64,000 nucleotides of DNA from Bisporella sp. PMI_857. Lineage: Eukaryota > Ascomycota > Leotiomycetes > Helotiales > Helotiaceae. Position numbers and translations under genes: made by a program. Shown here piece by piece: positions 11,591 to 23,421 of this stretch. A model generated the notes under the pieces. The model was not told the DNA's origin. It searched no databases and was given only the letters and a program-made list of their open reading frames with translations. Every line of letters begins with the position of its first letter. Position 1 is the first letter of the stretch. The stretch is from NCBI GenBank assembly GCA_021307315.1, contig JAJSPD010000001.1:682001-746000 (forward strand). Direction: 5' to 3'.

Positions 11591-12591
11591 TGCGTCTGGT
11601 CGCGTTTGTTGAGTTGTAGAGAATTTTTATGAATCGAGGGCTGATCGTGGAGATGCGCTAGAATGTATGACTCAACAAAGATTGAGGTGAAAAGTGTGTT
11701 TTGTCAGAGGTGTTGGTGAAATCGCGTTGGAGTTGCGAAATGTTCTTAAACAAGATGTTTCGAGGTGTGTTCGTAAGCTGCTCACAAGGTAACGGGAAAA
11801 TAGTTAGCAAACGTTTAGGCAGACGGATGAATGGTATATGAATCTGATCCAGTAAGGGGAAGCTACCTGATGATCTATTAACTGGAGAACGTAAGGGTTG
11901 CGTGTGCTCGTGTAGTATATAGGATGATTTCAACCTGGCGGTCCAAGCAAGAGTCGAAAATTGACAAGAAATCGTTCATCAGGGGTTGTTGGAAAGGGAG
12001 GATCTGGTTCAACACCCCTGCCCCAGGATTTGTGCCTGAAAATAGATGGAATGGGTGATCAGGCAGGCCCTGAGCCCTAAGCCCTAAGCCCTGAGCCCTG
12101 AGCCTCGAGGCACGGAGACCCTACTGTAAGCGTTGGCCCGTTGGCCACTCCCACCATAGCAAGGCTCAGAATAGCAGCTGAAACGGGGCCTTACAGAGTC
12201 ACAGCCCACCTCCACTGATTTTCACTTTCAGGGAGAAAAACGGAAAAAAGTAATCAATTGTGCGAGGCACGCTTACTTATAGGCAGTGTTGGCTCGTCGT
12301 TTGGCTGCAGAACCAACCAGCATTTCTTGCTTCTGGGTTGCAGGCTTTTCTGGGGACTTGCATACTCCAGCTTCATCACTTCATCATCCAGTGGAAACAG
12401 CAGACCAAGCCGAGCAGAGCTAAAATCCATTAGGCGATCACATCCCAGTTCATACTTGAGGTCTGTACTGTGCCATCGGCAAAAGGCCAGCAGCACTGGC
12501 AAAAAAAAAAAAGGTCCTCAGGGTCGCATTTCACAAATATCAATAAGACACATCACCGAACACCCCCCCTCCTCTCTAACACACCAACAAG
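11591..12591. promoter_or_regulatory. Divergent promoter region of PRA1 and ERJ5
   Basis: About 1 kb between divergent start codons. It holds a short telomere-like heptad repeat (12068-12102), a poly-A run at about 12500-12511 and a C-rich leader just before the ERJ5 ATG. No further gene is supported. Confidence 0.55.
12068..12102. repeat. Five tandem heptads CCCTRAG
   Basis: Units CCCTGAG, CCCTAAG, CCCTAAG, CCCTGAG, CCCTGAG lie head to tail. They resemble the CCCTAA telomere repeat with one extra G. The tract lies in the shared PRA1/ERJ5 promoter. Confidence 0.85.
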
Positions 12592-13912
12592 ATGAGGTTT
12601 TCGTTTTTCACCGTAGGCATTCTTGCTTGCCTACTCGCTGTTGTTGCAGCGCAATGGAGCAAAGAAGGTAGGGTTAACCCTAGCCGTCACGAGTCGATCT
12701 TGCTGCCCAAAGACGTGTCACTAATGCTCAATTTACATAGATCAAGAAATCTTTAGATTGAAAGAAGAGGTCGAAGCCACCGAAGGTGAAGAGGTCACTT
12801 TCTACGATTTTATCGGCTGTTCCAAATCTGCCAGTCAGGATGATATCAACAAGGCGTACAAGAAGAAAGCTCGCACGCTCCATCCCGACAAGGTTAAGCA
12901 GCAATTTATTGCTGATAGGTCCACTGGCAAAGACAAGGCAAAGAGCAAGAATAAGAAGCCTGGGGTACATGTCTCCAAGGGCCCGTCACAGAAGGAAATA
13001 AAGGCCGCGGTGAAGGCAGCAAGCGATCGATTTGCGAGACTGGGCATAGTGACAAATATCCTACGAGGCCCCGGTCGTGCGCGCTACGATCATTTCCTTG
13101 CTAATGGCTTTCCTAAGTGGAAAGGCACCGGGTATTACTATGCTAGATATAGACCTGGGCTCGGCACGGTGCTCACTTCATTATTCATTGTTGTTGGTGG
13201 TGCAGGACATTGGTATGCTCTGTACTTGACGTGGACAAGAGATCAAAAATTCATGCAGAAATACATCGATTTCGCGCGAAGCAAAGCCTGGGGTGATAAC
13301 TTGGGTATACCTGGACTTGACGGCTCTGGAACTGCGACTCCTCCTGTGGTAGCTGAGGATGATGGAAATCAACCTATGAACAGAAGACAGCGACGTATGA
13401 TGGAGAAGGACGCAAAGAAGGAAAAAACTGAGAAGAAACCCAAAAAAGCTACCAAGGGATCTCCCATCGGAACTCCCCCTGTTGGGGTAACTGGCCCAAA
13501 GAAAAGGGTTGTTGCCGAGAATGGCAAAGTTTTGGTTGTCGATCAAGCTGGCAATGTCTATCTCGAACAGGCTGATGAGGACAATGTGATTCATGAGTTC
13601 TTACTGGATGTATGTCTCCCTCCCATGCTTTTGACCCCAAATACTGATTAGGCATAGCCAAGCGTCGTTCCACGACCAACGATCAAAGACACGGCACTAT
13701 ACCGAATTCCAGTTTGGGCATACCACCGTGCGACTAATCGTTCCTTCAAAAAAGCAGCAGTTGACGAAAATTACATCGATGAAGAGGTTGAGGATACTCC
13801 TTCGAGCAGTTCTAGCGCAGATGACTTCGAGGTCCTGGAGAAGGTGAAGACGACTGCAGAGAACGGAAGTGGCAAAACAATTAGACGAAAGAAGAGTGCC
13901 AAAGGAAGGTAG
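12592..13912 (+). CDS. ERJ5: ER membrane J-domain protein, Erj5 type
   Basis: Exons 12592-12667, 12741-13609 and 13658-13912, giving 399 residues. Exon 1 encodes a signal peptide (MRFSFFTVGILACLLAVVAA). The luminal J domain follows (about residues 40-135; TFYDFIGCSKSASQDDINKA, HPD in LHPDKVK) with a charged insertion between helices II and III typical of this family. One membrane span lies at about residues 155-180 (LTSLFIVVGGAGHWYALYLT), then a cytosolic Lys-rich tail. Exon 3 begins after the acceptor GCATAG at 13657, which restores the frame into PSVVPRPTIKDTALY. Erj5 helps Hsp70 (Kar2) in ER folding. It shares a 1 kb promoter region with PRA1. Confidence 0.9.
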
Positions 13913-14223
13913 TCAATAGCCCCATTTCTTGATCCTAAGTTGCATTTGAGGCATTTGGAAGCAGAAATGTAAGAGTTCATAACATAGACAAAAGTTAGAA
14001 GCATTTGTTCGCACGATATCCACCAAAATAAACAAGATACTCATCAACTCCATTACATAATAATGCTCTTTTGTAAACGGGCAGCTTTCTGCGTATTCGC
14101 TTCAAATCCTATGGTTGCCATCCGTTCCTCTCGAGAACGGCGGGTTCAGTCTGATTATAGAGCACCCCTTTTGAGCACTACGATATCTGACTACGATCCT
14201 CAACAAAGACACATCAACACATC
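13913..14223. other. Intergenic, convergent 3' flanks
   Basis: About 310 bases between the ERJ5 stop and the MFS transporter stop; only 3' flanks visible. Confidence 0.5.
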
Positions 14224-16134
14224 TCAATACCCAACCCTAACAACCATAGTTTCCTTTGCTTCCTCCCCCTTAACAATCTTCGTCCGTTTCCAACTTGCCC
14301 TCGGCGGAAACGTTGCTTCGAAACAAGCATCTAGCTCCTCGATCGTTCTACCCACAACTTCAACACCGAAGAAGAACCAGAGAATCCCGGCTACAATGTC
14401 GACACCAATCCAGATAAAATAGTACTCTTCTTTAAATTAGCTTTGATTCTGTGATACAGCAGATGGAGAGTATACTCCAGGTAATATCTCCCAGCGCAAT
14501 GCTCGTAGTATAGGTAAACAGAATAGTTATCAAATTCGCCTGCAGTGCATGCAGGCTTATCCCTTTCGCGCGAATTTCCTGGTTCAGAACTTCCGTACAG
14601 TACAAGCTCTGATTCGGGGTATACACAAAGCTAAAGATCCATCCGAAAAGAAAGATAGACATGATCCCCACTCCAGAAACGAACTTTGAAGGAACCGTGT
14701 TGTGGAAGGTAGCAGCTGCGACCTGCGAGGACATAGCTGCAACAATAGAGAGCGCAGCTGCCAGTGCGAACGATCCATAGACGAATCGTGTCCGCCGTAG
14801 GATCCAGTCGTTGGTGGCAGAGCCTATGACGGCCCCTGAGCAGGATACAATAGAGGAGGCGAAGGTGAGAAGTAGTTTCCGGCGAACTGATTTCACGCCC
14901 ACGGCTGCGAGCATAGTCGGGAGGAAGACTGGTACTATCAGCTTCCTGCTCCTTCCCAATACTTCTCAGCTCAGCATAAAAGTCAGGGACTTACAAGTCA
15001 ATATCGTGTTCCCGGTCAGGCTAGAGGCGAATGTCAACAACGATACCATCGCAGTCCTCCATCTCGCGGAGTGGCTGTTGACAAGGTCCCGGTAGTCCCA
15101 GAGTCCTTTGAAGTACTGTCCGGGAGTCTGTGGTTTGCTAAGTTTCACATGCAATGCCACTTCCCTCACCTCCAATTTGGCAACTTCATTGTTCTCGCCG
15201 CCATGATACTTATAGATGATCTTTGTGGCTTCTTCCATGCGGTCTCTGGAAGCGAGCCATCTGTCAAGGATTGGTAGTCAATACTTGCTGCGGGAAGGAC
15301 CTATTTGGATCCGTGTTTGATAACTTACCTTGGACTCTCCGGTATGAAAAAGCATCCTACGAACACAAGAGATGGTGGGATAACCTGCAGCGCAAGAGGC
15401 AACCTCCACGCCAAGGTATTGCTATACTGAGATGTAGCATACACCACACCCGTAGCAGTGATGGCACCCGTAAAGTAAAACGTGTTATAGAAACCACCCA
15501 ATCTTCCACGCCACTGCGGAGGAATGAGCTCAGTAACATACACAGGTGCAGATAATGTCTGTAATATAATGCCAAACCCAAGTAGAAATCTTGAGGCTTT
15601 GAATTGAGGTAATGTTTGCGAAGCAGCTGCAAGAATAGCGCCACCAAGCGTGAATGCGCAGCCAGATTGCATTCCCCGTCTGCGTCCAAAATAGTCCATT
15701 ATTGGACCACTATCTTGATTTCAGTATAAGTAAGGTATAGTTACACGTGGAGAGACTCACCCAAACGCACAGCCTACAGTTGAAGCTACATTATAGAGAA
15801 TGAAGACTAGACCAGTTGTACTCCCCGTCTCTTTAAGCTGAAAAAAATACTTGTATTGCGGCTCCGCATTAATAGAGCCCATCAAGGAACCGTCAAAGCC
15901 ACTGGATGTAGCGTTCAGAAATGCGACTAGAAGGATGAGGTAGAGGAGCCATGATTGTTTACTTCTGGGATTCAGGTATGATTGATGGTTTGCAATAGCG
16001 TATTGGGCTTCCTCGTCCATCTCCTTAAGAGAGTCGAGGTTGATGAGCTTTTCTGGGCCGTCATGGGAGTCGGCGATAATAAGCTGTGGTTCCCCATCTA
16101 AATTGCCCTTTTCTTCTCGAATAGTATTCATCAT
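14224..16134 (-). CDS. MFS sugar transporter (lactose-permease-like group)
   Basis: Five exons on the minus strand: 16134-15761, 15709-15329, 15260-14995, 14934-14476 and 14426-14224, total 1,683 nt and 560 residues, with phases matching at all four junctions. Family marks: SSGFDGSLMGSIN in the first helix, the loop motif MDYFGRRRG, PESPRWLASRDRMEEA before the central loop, and GRTIEELDACFEA after the last helix. About 12 membrane helices and a polar 50-residue N-terminus are visible. These proteins are plasma-membrane sugar/H+ symporters; the substrate cannot be told from sequence. The last intron is only 49 nt but gives the expected DITWKYYFIWIG. The gene looks intact. No hydrolase or transcription factor neighbour points to a pathway. 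Confidence 0.88.
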
Positions 16135-16751
16135 TGAACTAGAGGACTAACATGCTATATAAGACATAATCTGTAGAATGATGTACTATATTTGTGCAAG
16201 TTATGTGAGCAGAGTTGCTACAATACAATAACATAAATTAAACAATCAAGAATTGCTACAACTTTGCTCAATTTATCTTATCTTTAACATCCCGACCGCT
16301 GACCGCAGTACAGTACAGGTATGAGGTACAATGGGTGGTAGCTGTTTGTCGATCTCCACTCGAACCGGTACCCTCCACTGGATATGCTTCAACAATCTCA
16401 AGCAAGGGTGAAATACTGTGATAAACTGAGTACTACTCTATCCCACTATTGCTCGGCCGGTAGTTAACACGACTCCGATGTCTCAAAAATTTACCTTGCA
16501 GCATCATTCTCTTAAGTTGCAGAATAGATGATCCCAACAATGACAACACTATTCACTTTCGTGCGGGGTACGGCAAGGAGACCCTCGTACTGCTTAAGCT
16601 GCTGGGCCGGGGTTGACGGACCTTTTATTCAATATTTGCGTAGATCTGGAACAATGAGACAGCTGCACATAATGAACCTTTGAGACGTGTGATATAGAGT
16701 GCCTGCCCTGGCCTAGATAGTAGCGGAAGTGTCAAAGAAATATAACACAAC

Positions 16752-17044
16752 ATGGCCCCTGAGAATCCTCGCTTATCAGAAAATCCACATCAACGAGAGC
16801 TAGTACCAACATATTCCACAACAATTTAGCAAAGAAATAGCAGAGGAACCCTCTCCTCCAGGGACAAAACGGTTTGGATGGTTAGCTATTATGGATGGAT
16901 CATTTCCTCCTAGGAAGGAATCTCCCAAGGTTCAAATTTGTTACCGTTCTACCACAACTTGGCAAGGTTGCCAACAACTATGCGCTTTTCGCCTTCGGGA
17001 TCACTATCGCACACGGAGCTTTGGAGCCTTACGGGGATGCGTAA
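16752..17044 (+). pseudogene. Broken coding relic, family unknown
   Basis: Protein-like sequence runs through three frames in order. MAPENPRLSENPHQRELVP starts at the ATG at 16752 and soon meets a stop. A second frame reads SKEIAEEPSPPGTKRFGWLA. A third reads RFKFVTVLPQLGKVANNYAL and continues through FGITIAHGALEPYGDA to a stop at 17042-17044. The gaps between pieces have no usable GT..AG introns, so frameshifts fit better than splicing. I do not recognise the parent family. Confidence 0.35.
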
Positions 17045-17256
17045 AGGAGATTTATGTTGTGTCAGTTCCCATCTCCATTCCAACTCACTTCGCAGACATC
17101 ACTGTTCCTTGCGCCAAGATAGTAGACCCGAACCTGTGTTGCATCGAGGTTTGTCAGTCTACATTTTGTAGATATAGATAACGTAGTAAGGAGGAGTGAT
17201 GGGAAGCCGTACCTGATTAAAATTTTCCCATGCTACGGCAGCAAGAGGCGTCCCTC

Positions 17257-17514
17257 TCAGGGCGGATTGACGGGATCATTATACAGCACGATTATACGGA
17301 TACGCTCAGGAGGGTATTTATTGGGTGGCTGCCAGGTGGTGCATTTAGGTATGTTGCCGATAGCATCTTGCAAGAGAATTCGGATGTTATATTCCCCTGC
17401 ATCATGTATAAAGACCGACGCGATGGCATTGCCCAGAGGGATAGGAATAGCTAGTGTATTTGTGATGCAGACACTGAAGGCTACTAGAACGCAGATTGCA
17501 CGAGTATACATCAT
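17257..17514 (-). CDS. Possible small secreted protein (85 aa)
   Basis: Intact ATG-to-stop frame with a convincing signal peptide (MMYTRAICVLVAFSVCITNTLA, cut likely before IPIPLGN). The mature peptide is about 60 residues, Ile/Pro-rich with a single Cys (IPKCTTWQPPNKYPPER). No other domain is visible. It lies in a decayed stretch, so it may be an isolated small secreted (effector-like) gene, the first exon of a longer gene, or chance. Length and signal peptide are the only evidence. Confidence 0.35.
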   Translation of the reverse strand: MMYTRAICVLVAFSVCITNTLAIPIPLGNAIASVFIHDAGEYNIRILLQDAIGNIPKCTTWQPPNKYPPERIRIIVLYNDPVNPP

Positions 17515-19039
17515 GTAGAGAGCGTGTTTTCAGGTTCTTGTTTACAGTGGTGACAAGAAGAGCTCACAGGAGAGGCCCTATACGTCCTTTTATCTACGAA
17601 AAGGACACTCTGTTGTCTCAAAAGATAGGGTCAGCGCTATCCTCATGACCTACCATGGCGCACCAACAGCCAACTATCCATATTGTAATGTACCATCGTT
17701 TCTGAACATATCAAGATCTTCGTCCAAATGCTCGGCAGGTTTGGATGTCTCAGCGCCTGTACGTGCAGTAAAATACGCGTCATCGAACTTAAATGCTTCA
17801 TTTTTCCGCTACCAGAAGCACTTCTGCTGAACTCAGCTGTAGAAAAGCGAGATTGGCATATTTGCCCATGCGAGATCACCTAGGTTCAAAGTACTAAGTA
17901 TCCCTTATGGTGAAAACCATTTGCTTCTAAAGAGCTGAATATTCCCAAACAGACTGGTTGGTTGTATCAAAAAAGTAAGACCATTGGATCATTAAACTTC
18001 CAATCTTCAATGGCGAAACGGTTCTGCTTTAACTAAGATGAGCAGCCGCACCTATAGGGAATGACTTGCTTACGGCCAGCCACTTGGGCAATTTCATGTA
18101 TTAAATCAACCATTCAACTAGCGTAGTTAAACCGGCTTATGTGGTGGTAAGGTAGGAATATTGAAGAACCATGACAAGACAAGGGCTTAACAAATTTGTA
18201 TTATTGGCCATACCTTCGTTGTTAGGGCATGCCATATCATACCTGGTGTCTAGGCAAATATTTGTGGGAATGCTATTGCCTTCGAAGCCAAGAGTCCTAT
18301 TATCCCAATGAGCAGAATCCACCTAATGTAGGTTACCCTCATTCCTTCATTCATAGTATCAATACGGGTACACAGCATTTTTTTCTAGGTCCACAAGAGA
18401 TGACGCGCTGGCAACCTCAATGCCCATCTTAATAGATCACCCCTTATCACCAAGATAAAAATTGTAAGGGAAGCTTCTTAGAGACTTGATCAATACAACT
18501 CTGATAATAATCACTTATACTTTACCAGAACAAAACAAGTGGAACAGTAAGTGACAACAAGCCTTTCAGGGTTCCAGACAATATCACATGAACAGGAGAT
18601 GTTAACATGCTGAAAGTTTGATAAAATCGGCTCATCCGCAGCAGAAATAAAATGAGCCGAATTCGCCACTTGGCAATCCTATACTATGATTACGTTTGAC
18701 TCCAGTTGCGGCCATGGCATCTCGAAACCGATGTTGGAGGTGCGAAACAAAATCATCGATCATGAAGTTGGTTGAGCGGACAAATCAGGCGCCGCCATAT
18801 AATTTTAGAAGGTTCAGGGGAAGAATCCTTGCCACATCTCAAACACTGACAGGCTCCATTATAGACTTGTGTAAAAGTTCGCGATTTGACAAATCGAGAC
18901 AATAATCATTATCAGTGCGGATACCGTGATGTTAAGACGATTTGCGCCATTCCTCACATCTAATTTACTTTCTCTGCCTGACATTTCGCCAATTCTTCAA
19001 CACCACTAGCCACACCATCCACGCGACGCGCCAATTTGA

Positions 19040-21688
19040 ATGTACCGGCTCGAGACCTCTTGTATTCGTGAACGGTGACTGGTATGCAGACGGCAAGGCT
19101 AAAGGCTGAATCACAAGGTCGGAAAGCAAAGGCAATATTCCTAAACCCGTATAATGGTATCCGGAAGCTAATATTTACTTTAGCTTGCCAACTCCTACCA
19201 TGAGTTATTGGAGTATATACACCCAGTATCCGAACTATCCGACAATTCGCAATGCTGATATATACCCTTCTGCAGAGAGTTCTCGTCGAAAGACCTTCGC
19301 ACAGTTGGAAACTATTCATTAGGGCGCCTGATCGGAAAAGGCTCCTTTGGAAAGGTCTACCTTGCGAGCCACAAATTGACAAACGGTTCCAAGGTACGCT
19401 GGAGATTGAAGTGTGCCATATGCGCTTTTGCTAATGGCTCTACAGGTCGTCTTGAAGTCTGCCAAAAAGGATGACTCTAACCTAGCTCGCGAGATTCACC
19501 ACCATCGACAATTCCTCCACCCTCACATTGCCCGTTTGTATGAAGTCATAGTCACCGAAAATCTAGTATGGCTGGTTCTGGAGTATTGCCCTGGTAGGTG
19601 TAGTTGCAGATTGGATTTTATTTTCTCTAACATATGCTAGGCGACGAATTATACAATTATCTTCTCAAAAATGGCGCATTGCCAGTAGAAAAAGTGCAGA
19701 AAGTCTTTACACAGCTAGTCGGAGCTGTCACTTATGTTCATAACTCATCATGCGTCCATCGTGATTTAAAACTCGAAAATATCTTGCTCGATAAACATGA
19801 AAATGTCAAACTCTGCGATTTTGGATTTACAAGGGAATATGAGGGAAAGGCAAGCTATCTGCAGACATTTTGTGGGACTGTTTGCTATAGCGCACCGGAA
19901 ATGTTGAAAGGAGAAAAATATGCTGGGGAGAAGGTCGATGTCTGGAGTTTAGGTGTCATTCTATATGCCCTTCTATGTGGGGAGTTGCCATTTGACGACG
20001 ATGATGATAACGAAACTAGGACCAAGATTTTGACCAACGAGCCGAAGTGGCCAGATCACCTCACTCCAGATGCACGATCTTTGCTTGCTGTTTTACTCTC
20101 CAAACGACCCTTGATCCGACCGAGTTTACCAGATATATTGACCCATCCGTTCCTTGCTGAACACGCGCCACAGCAACAAGCCATACTGAAACTCCAACAG
20201 CCAGCACCATTCACAACGCCATTGGAAAAAGAAACACTGGAGCGCATGCGTAGTGCTGGAGTTGACATCGATCAGGTTATCGAGAATGTACTGGCTCGGC
20301 GTTGCGATGCTTTGGCAGGCTGGTGGAGTCTTTTGATCGAAAAGGAGGAACGGAAGCAGATTCGCAGGGAACGGAAGCGGAAGGAAAGGGAAGCCGAGAA
20401 TCGCGTGGCCAGGAGATTGAGCGGCGCGAGCGGTCGTCTTGAGCGGATGGCCCCAACGCTGCAAGGTGTCGATGAAGAAGGACGTGAGATCTTCCGAATT
20501 GGTGATCCGCCAAGGAGTAGAGGCAGGGAAAAAAGGCGAAGCGCCCATTATCCAGATCTGGTTCTTACTGACCTTCCTGGGCTGCCAGAGAATGCACAAC
20601 TTGATTCCTCCGATGTCAACTCACCTCCTCCGCCGATAGAAAAGGATTCAATACGCTCTGCTAGCTCTTCACGGCATCGTCGCCCTATCCCTCCTCCGAA
20701 AGAAGGGACTCTTCGCAGTGCTAGGTCTCGGGGAAGCACGCTACAGCTTGTGACCACGAATCCAGACTTACTATCGCCCCATATAAATGGAGCGCCTCCC
20801 CGAGTAACACGAAGGAGACATCAGCATCGTTTTATTGATCAACTCTCTCAGTGGAAGCATCTGATAATAGACAGTGCAAAACGGGCAAAGTCACCAGGCA
20901 AGCGAGCCAGCCGTTCTACGCCTGATCTTTCCAAAATTAGTGGTAATTCAAAGACAGGCAGTAAGGATGTTAGTCCGAGGCCTGCAACCTCCAAGACCCC
21001 TTCCCAAGTGAAGCCTGCTCTAGCAAATGGGCCACAAACCCATCCGCCTGCGCGGCTGTATACAACCCCCAATAATAGTAATAAACGACATTCCATTTCA
21101 CCATCGCCATTGACTCCACGGTCCGGCTTTCGGCGTCCTAGTGGTGGTCTCAGAGGTCGAAAGTCCACCTCATCCTCAGTATCATCGGTTCGCAGCATAC
21201 ACCATCATCATCATACGCATTCTAAAGCCTCGTCAACGTCTTCCACTGGTTCTGTGGCAACAAGCAAAGTTTCGTTACCAACTCGTAGTCCTCACCATTC
21301 CGTGAAAGTACTTCCTGCGACACCGACAACAAGCGCTTTCCCATCCAACATTCGCGTTGTACGCCAAGCTCCTATATCATCCTTCAATGAAGGCGTTTGG
21401 GGCAACAGTCAGGCATTCGGAACAGCTTCTACTGGTGGATTGGTATTTGCTAAACGAAAGAAAAATATATTCAAAGGACCGATGCTCAACACATCTTCCC
21501 CGAGCCCAGGCGGATCACATGTACGAACAGGCAGCCATAGTCGTAGCGCGAGCGCAGCAGGCAGGAGAAGCGGCGAGATCATCCAGGAGGAAGATGAGGA
21601 CGAAGTTGAGGAAGTCGAGGCATTTAGTCCTATAATGGGAAATGAGACCGAGGAAACGATATACCCGCCTGGAGAGACACCCAGGTAG
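19040..21688 (+). CDS. Ser/Thr protein kinase, CAMK-like (Kin4/Kin1 group)
   Basis: Exons 19040-19074, 19276-19393, 19446-19593 and 19641-21688, 782 residues. The ATG at 19040 has an in-frame TGA just before it, and exon 1 joins in phase to the kinase frame (MYRLETSCIRE, then REFSSKDLRTVGNYSLG). The catalytic domain covers about residues 24-275: Gly loop LIGKGSFGKVYLA, lysine in VVLK, catalytic loop CVHRDLKLEN, DFGFTREYEGK, and activation segment FCGTVCYSAPE. A charged helix follows (EKEERKQIRRERKRKERE), then a long Ser/Pro/Arg-rich disordered tail with a short His run and an acidic end. The activation segment resembles fungal Kin4-type kinases (mitotic exit/spindle position control), but orthology is not proven. 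Exon 1 is the least certain part. Confidence 0.87.
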
Positions 21689-22336
21689 CTGGAGTTTTGG
21701 CTTACAAAATTTTGTACATTCTAGCGTGGGTTTATACGTTTAAAAGGGACGCGGGTTCTTCTTGATCAACTGTTTTTTAGCGACACCACTTTTCAGCAAT
21801 GCTTCTCTATTGCGTTCATATCGACGTCGCATTTGTGTTCCGGATTTTGGGACGTTTCTCTTGCCGGGGGCTGTGGAATCCCCCTGTATATAGGGCATTT
21901 ACTTCATGAATACGACATTTGATGGCTGTGGCACGACGGACTTTTTTTCTCATTCACAATATTCTCCTTCAATGAACAGGCACTGACTCAAAAATCCAGT
22001 TTCTGCAAGTTATGAATGAACTCTGTTGTGTAATATGTTTACGGCAAGTCTCTTGAATGTGTGCAACCTTCTATTGCAAAATTGAGCACCAGTCTACCAG
22101 AGAGTTAGGACACACCCTATCTCGATATAATGTGGATGTAACCGAACCACCAAAAGAAATCAGCCAATAAAATCTTTCAAAATTTGAATTTTCATCTACA
22201 AAGACTCGGGACATACTCCATGAATGTAATGAAAGTCTGTCTCCTTACCAATCAAGCCATGCGTCTCAATCCTTCGACATTTGTATCATCACTAATCATA
22301 CTTTTCCGACTCGACAGTATCTTCGCACATCATATC
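21689..22336. other. Intergenic, kinase 3' flank and phosphatase promoter
   Basis: About 650 bases, AT-rich, no coding features. The phosphatase frame stays open upstream to about 22184, but that part shows no family similarity. Confidence 0.5.
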
Positions 22337-23176
22337 ATGTTACCAACTCCATCAAAGTTCTTCATCCTCGATTTCGATGGTACAGTAACCACACAAGACA
22401 CCATTGCAATTATTGCCTCTTCTGCGATATCCTACCAATCCTCCCAAAATACTGGCACCAACTTTACCCAAAAATGGGATGATATCGTCGCTGCTTATAC
22501 GGCTGATTACGATGCATATGTAAAAGCAAGCAAGAGCAAGGAAGAGCGTACAACGCTTGAGGATGAGGTTTCCTGGCTGAGAGGTCTGATAGACGTGGAG
22601 GTCGCAAGTTTTGATAGGGTTAGTGGGAGTGGGTTATTTAAGGGGATAAATCAATGGACCTGGGAGGACTTCGGGGGCAATGCTGTTGAGAAGGGGGATA
22701 CTATGATCAGGACCGGGTTCGAGAAATTTTTGGAGAAGGTGGAAAGGAGATGGGGGATTGTGAGTGTGAATTTTTCGCGGGACTTTATTAGGGGTGTGCT
22801 ACGAGGATGCAAGGAGGGGGAAGGTGGGATAGTGGCGAACTATGCGGATGAAGAGGGGCTTTTGAGGGGCCCAGGGCAGGGAGAAGTGCTGGCCACTAGT
22901 GATGGGAAGCTTGCGGCGTTGAAGAAAATGAGGGATGAATTTGGGGTGAAGGAGATAGTGTATCTTGGGGACTCAGGGACCGACCTAGAGTGTTTGGTCG
23001 CAGAAGGAATAGTGGGTGTTGTGGTCAGCACAGATAAAGAGAGTAGTTTACTGAAGACGCTGAGGAGAGCAGGCGTCGATGTTAGGGCTGTGGAGGAGTA
23101 TGAGGATGGTTGGATGGGTGTGTATTGGGCCAAGGATTTTGAGGAGATTGTGGAAAGCCCGCTGCTTACGTGGTGA
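22337..23176 (+). CDS. HAD-superfamily phosphatase-like hydrolase (279 aa)
   Basis: Intronless. HAD motif I (FFILDFDGTVTTQDT) sits at the N-terminus, and motif IV is YLGDSGTDLECL near residue 215. A helical cap region lies between (WTWEDFGGNAVEKGDTM), and KLAALKKM supplies a candidate motif III lysine. The family hydrolyses small phosphate esters through an aspartyl-phosphate intermediate; the substrate is unknown. The start at MLPTPSKFF is chosen because motif I must be near the N-terminus; the open frame extends 51 codons further upstream without similarity. The second half of the gene is distinctly G-rich on the plus strand. Confidence 0.85.
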   Translation: MLPTPSKFFILDFDGTVTTQDTIAIIASSAISYQSSQNTGTNFTQKWDDIVAAYTADYDAYVKASKSKEERTTLEDEVSWLRGLIDVEVASFDRVSGSGLFKGINQWTWEDFGGNAVEKGDTMIRTGFEKFLEKVERRWGIVSVNFSRDFIRGVLRGCKEGEGGIVANYADEEGLLRGPGQGEVLATSDGKLAALKKMRDEFGVKEIVYLGDSGTDLECLVAEGIVGVVVSTDKESSLLKTLRRAGVDVRAVEEYEDGWMGVYWAKDFEEIVESPLLTW

Positions 23177-23421
23177 TGAAAAACCAAATAGTCGGCTCAG
23201 ATGAGCTCTCTTTACAGTGAGCTATTTCTTCCTGTATTTAGATACCCAAAGCCTTGGTTCTGCTTGAGGATTAGTGAGAAAGACACGGCTTAATGCGTAA
23301 AACAGCTAGGAACATTAGTGGCTGATCTTCAAGTGATGCTAGGTCAATGTGATGGATTGATTATAATTTCTAAGGCATTGAGCATCTTGTTCTATATGAC
23401 TAAACATCGCAAATGCTGATT

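Larger units (their letters stand above)
16135..19039. other. Gene-poor 2.9 kb stretch
   Basis: Between the MFS transporter promoter and the kinase gene. It contains a broken coding relic (16752-17044), one possible small secreted protein on the minus strand (17257-17514), and coding-like scraps on the minus strand at about 17690-17800 and 18265-18345 (a hydrophobic leader-like peptide). Frames are interrupted by stops throughout, as expected for decayed genes. No terminal repeats or transposase motifs are visible. Confidence 0.5.

Noticed and set aside
18137..18360. Minus-strand hydrophobic leader-like peptide (IRWILLIGIIGLLASKAIA)
   Set aside because: Ends after 34 codons with no clear splice continuation; may be a scrap of a lost gene but not callable.
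22184..22336. N-terminal extension of the HAD phosphatase
   Set aside because: Open frame without family similarity; HAD motif I should be close to the N-terminus, so the Met at 22337 was preferred.
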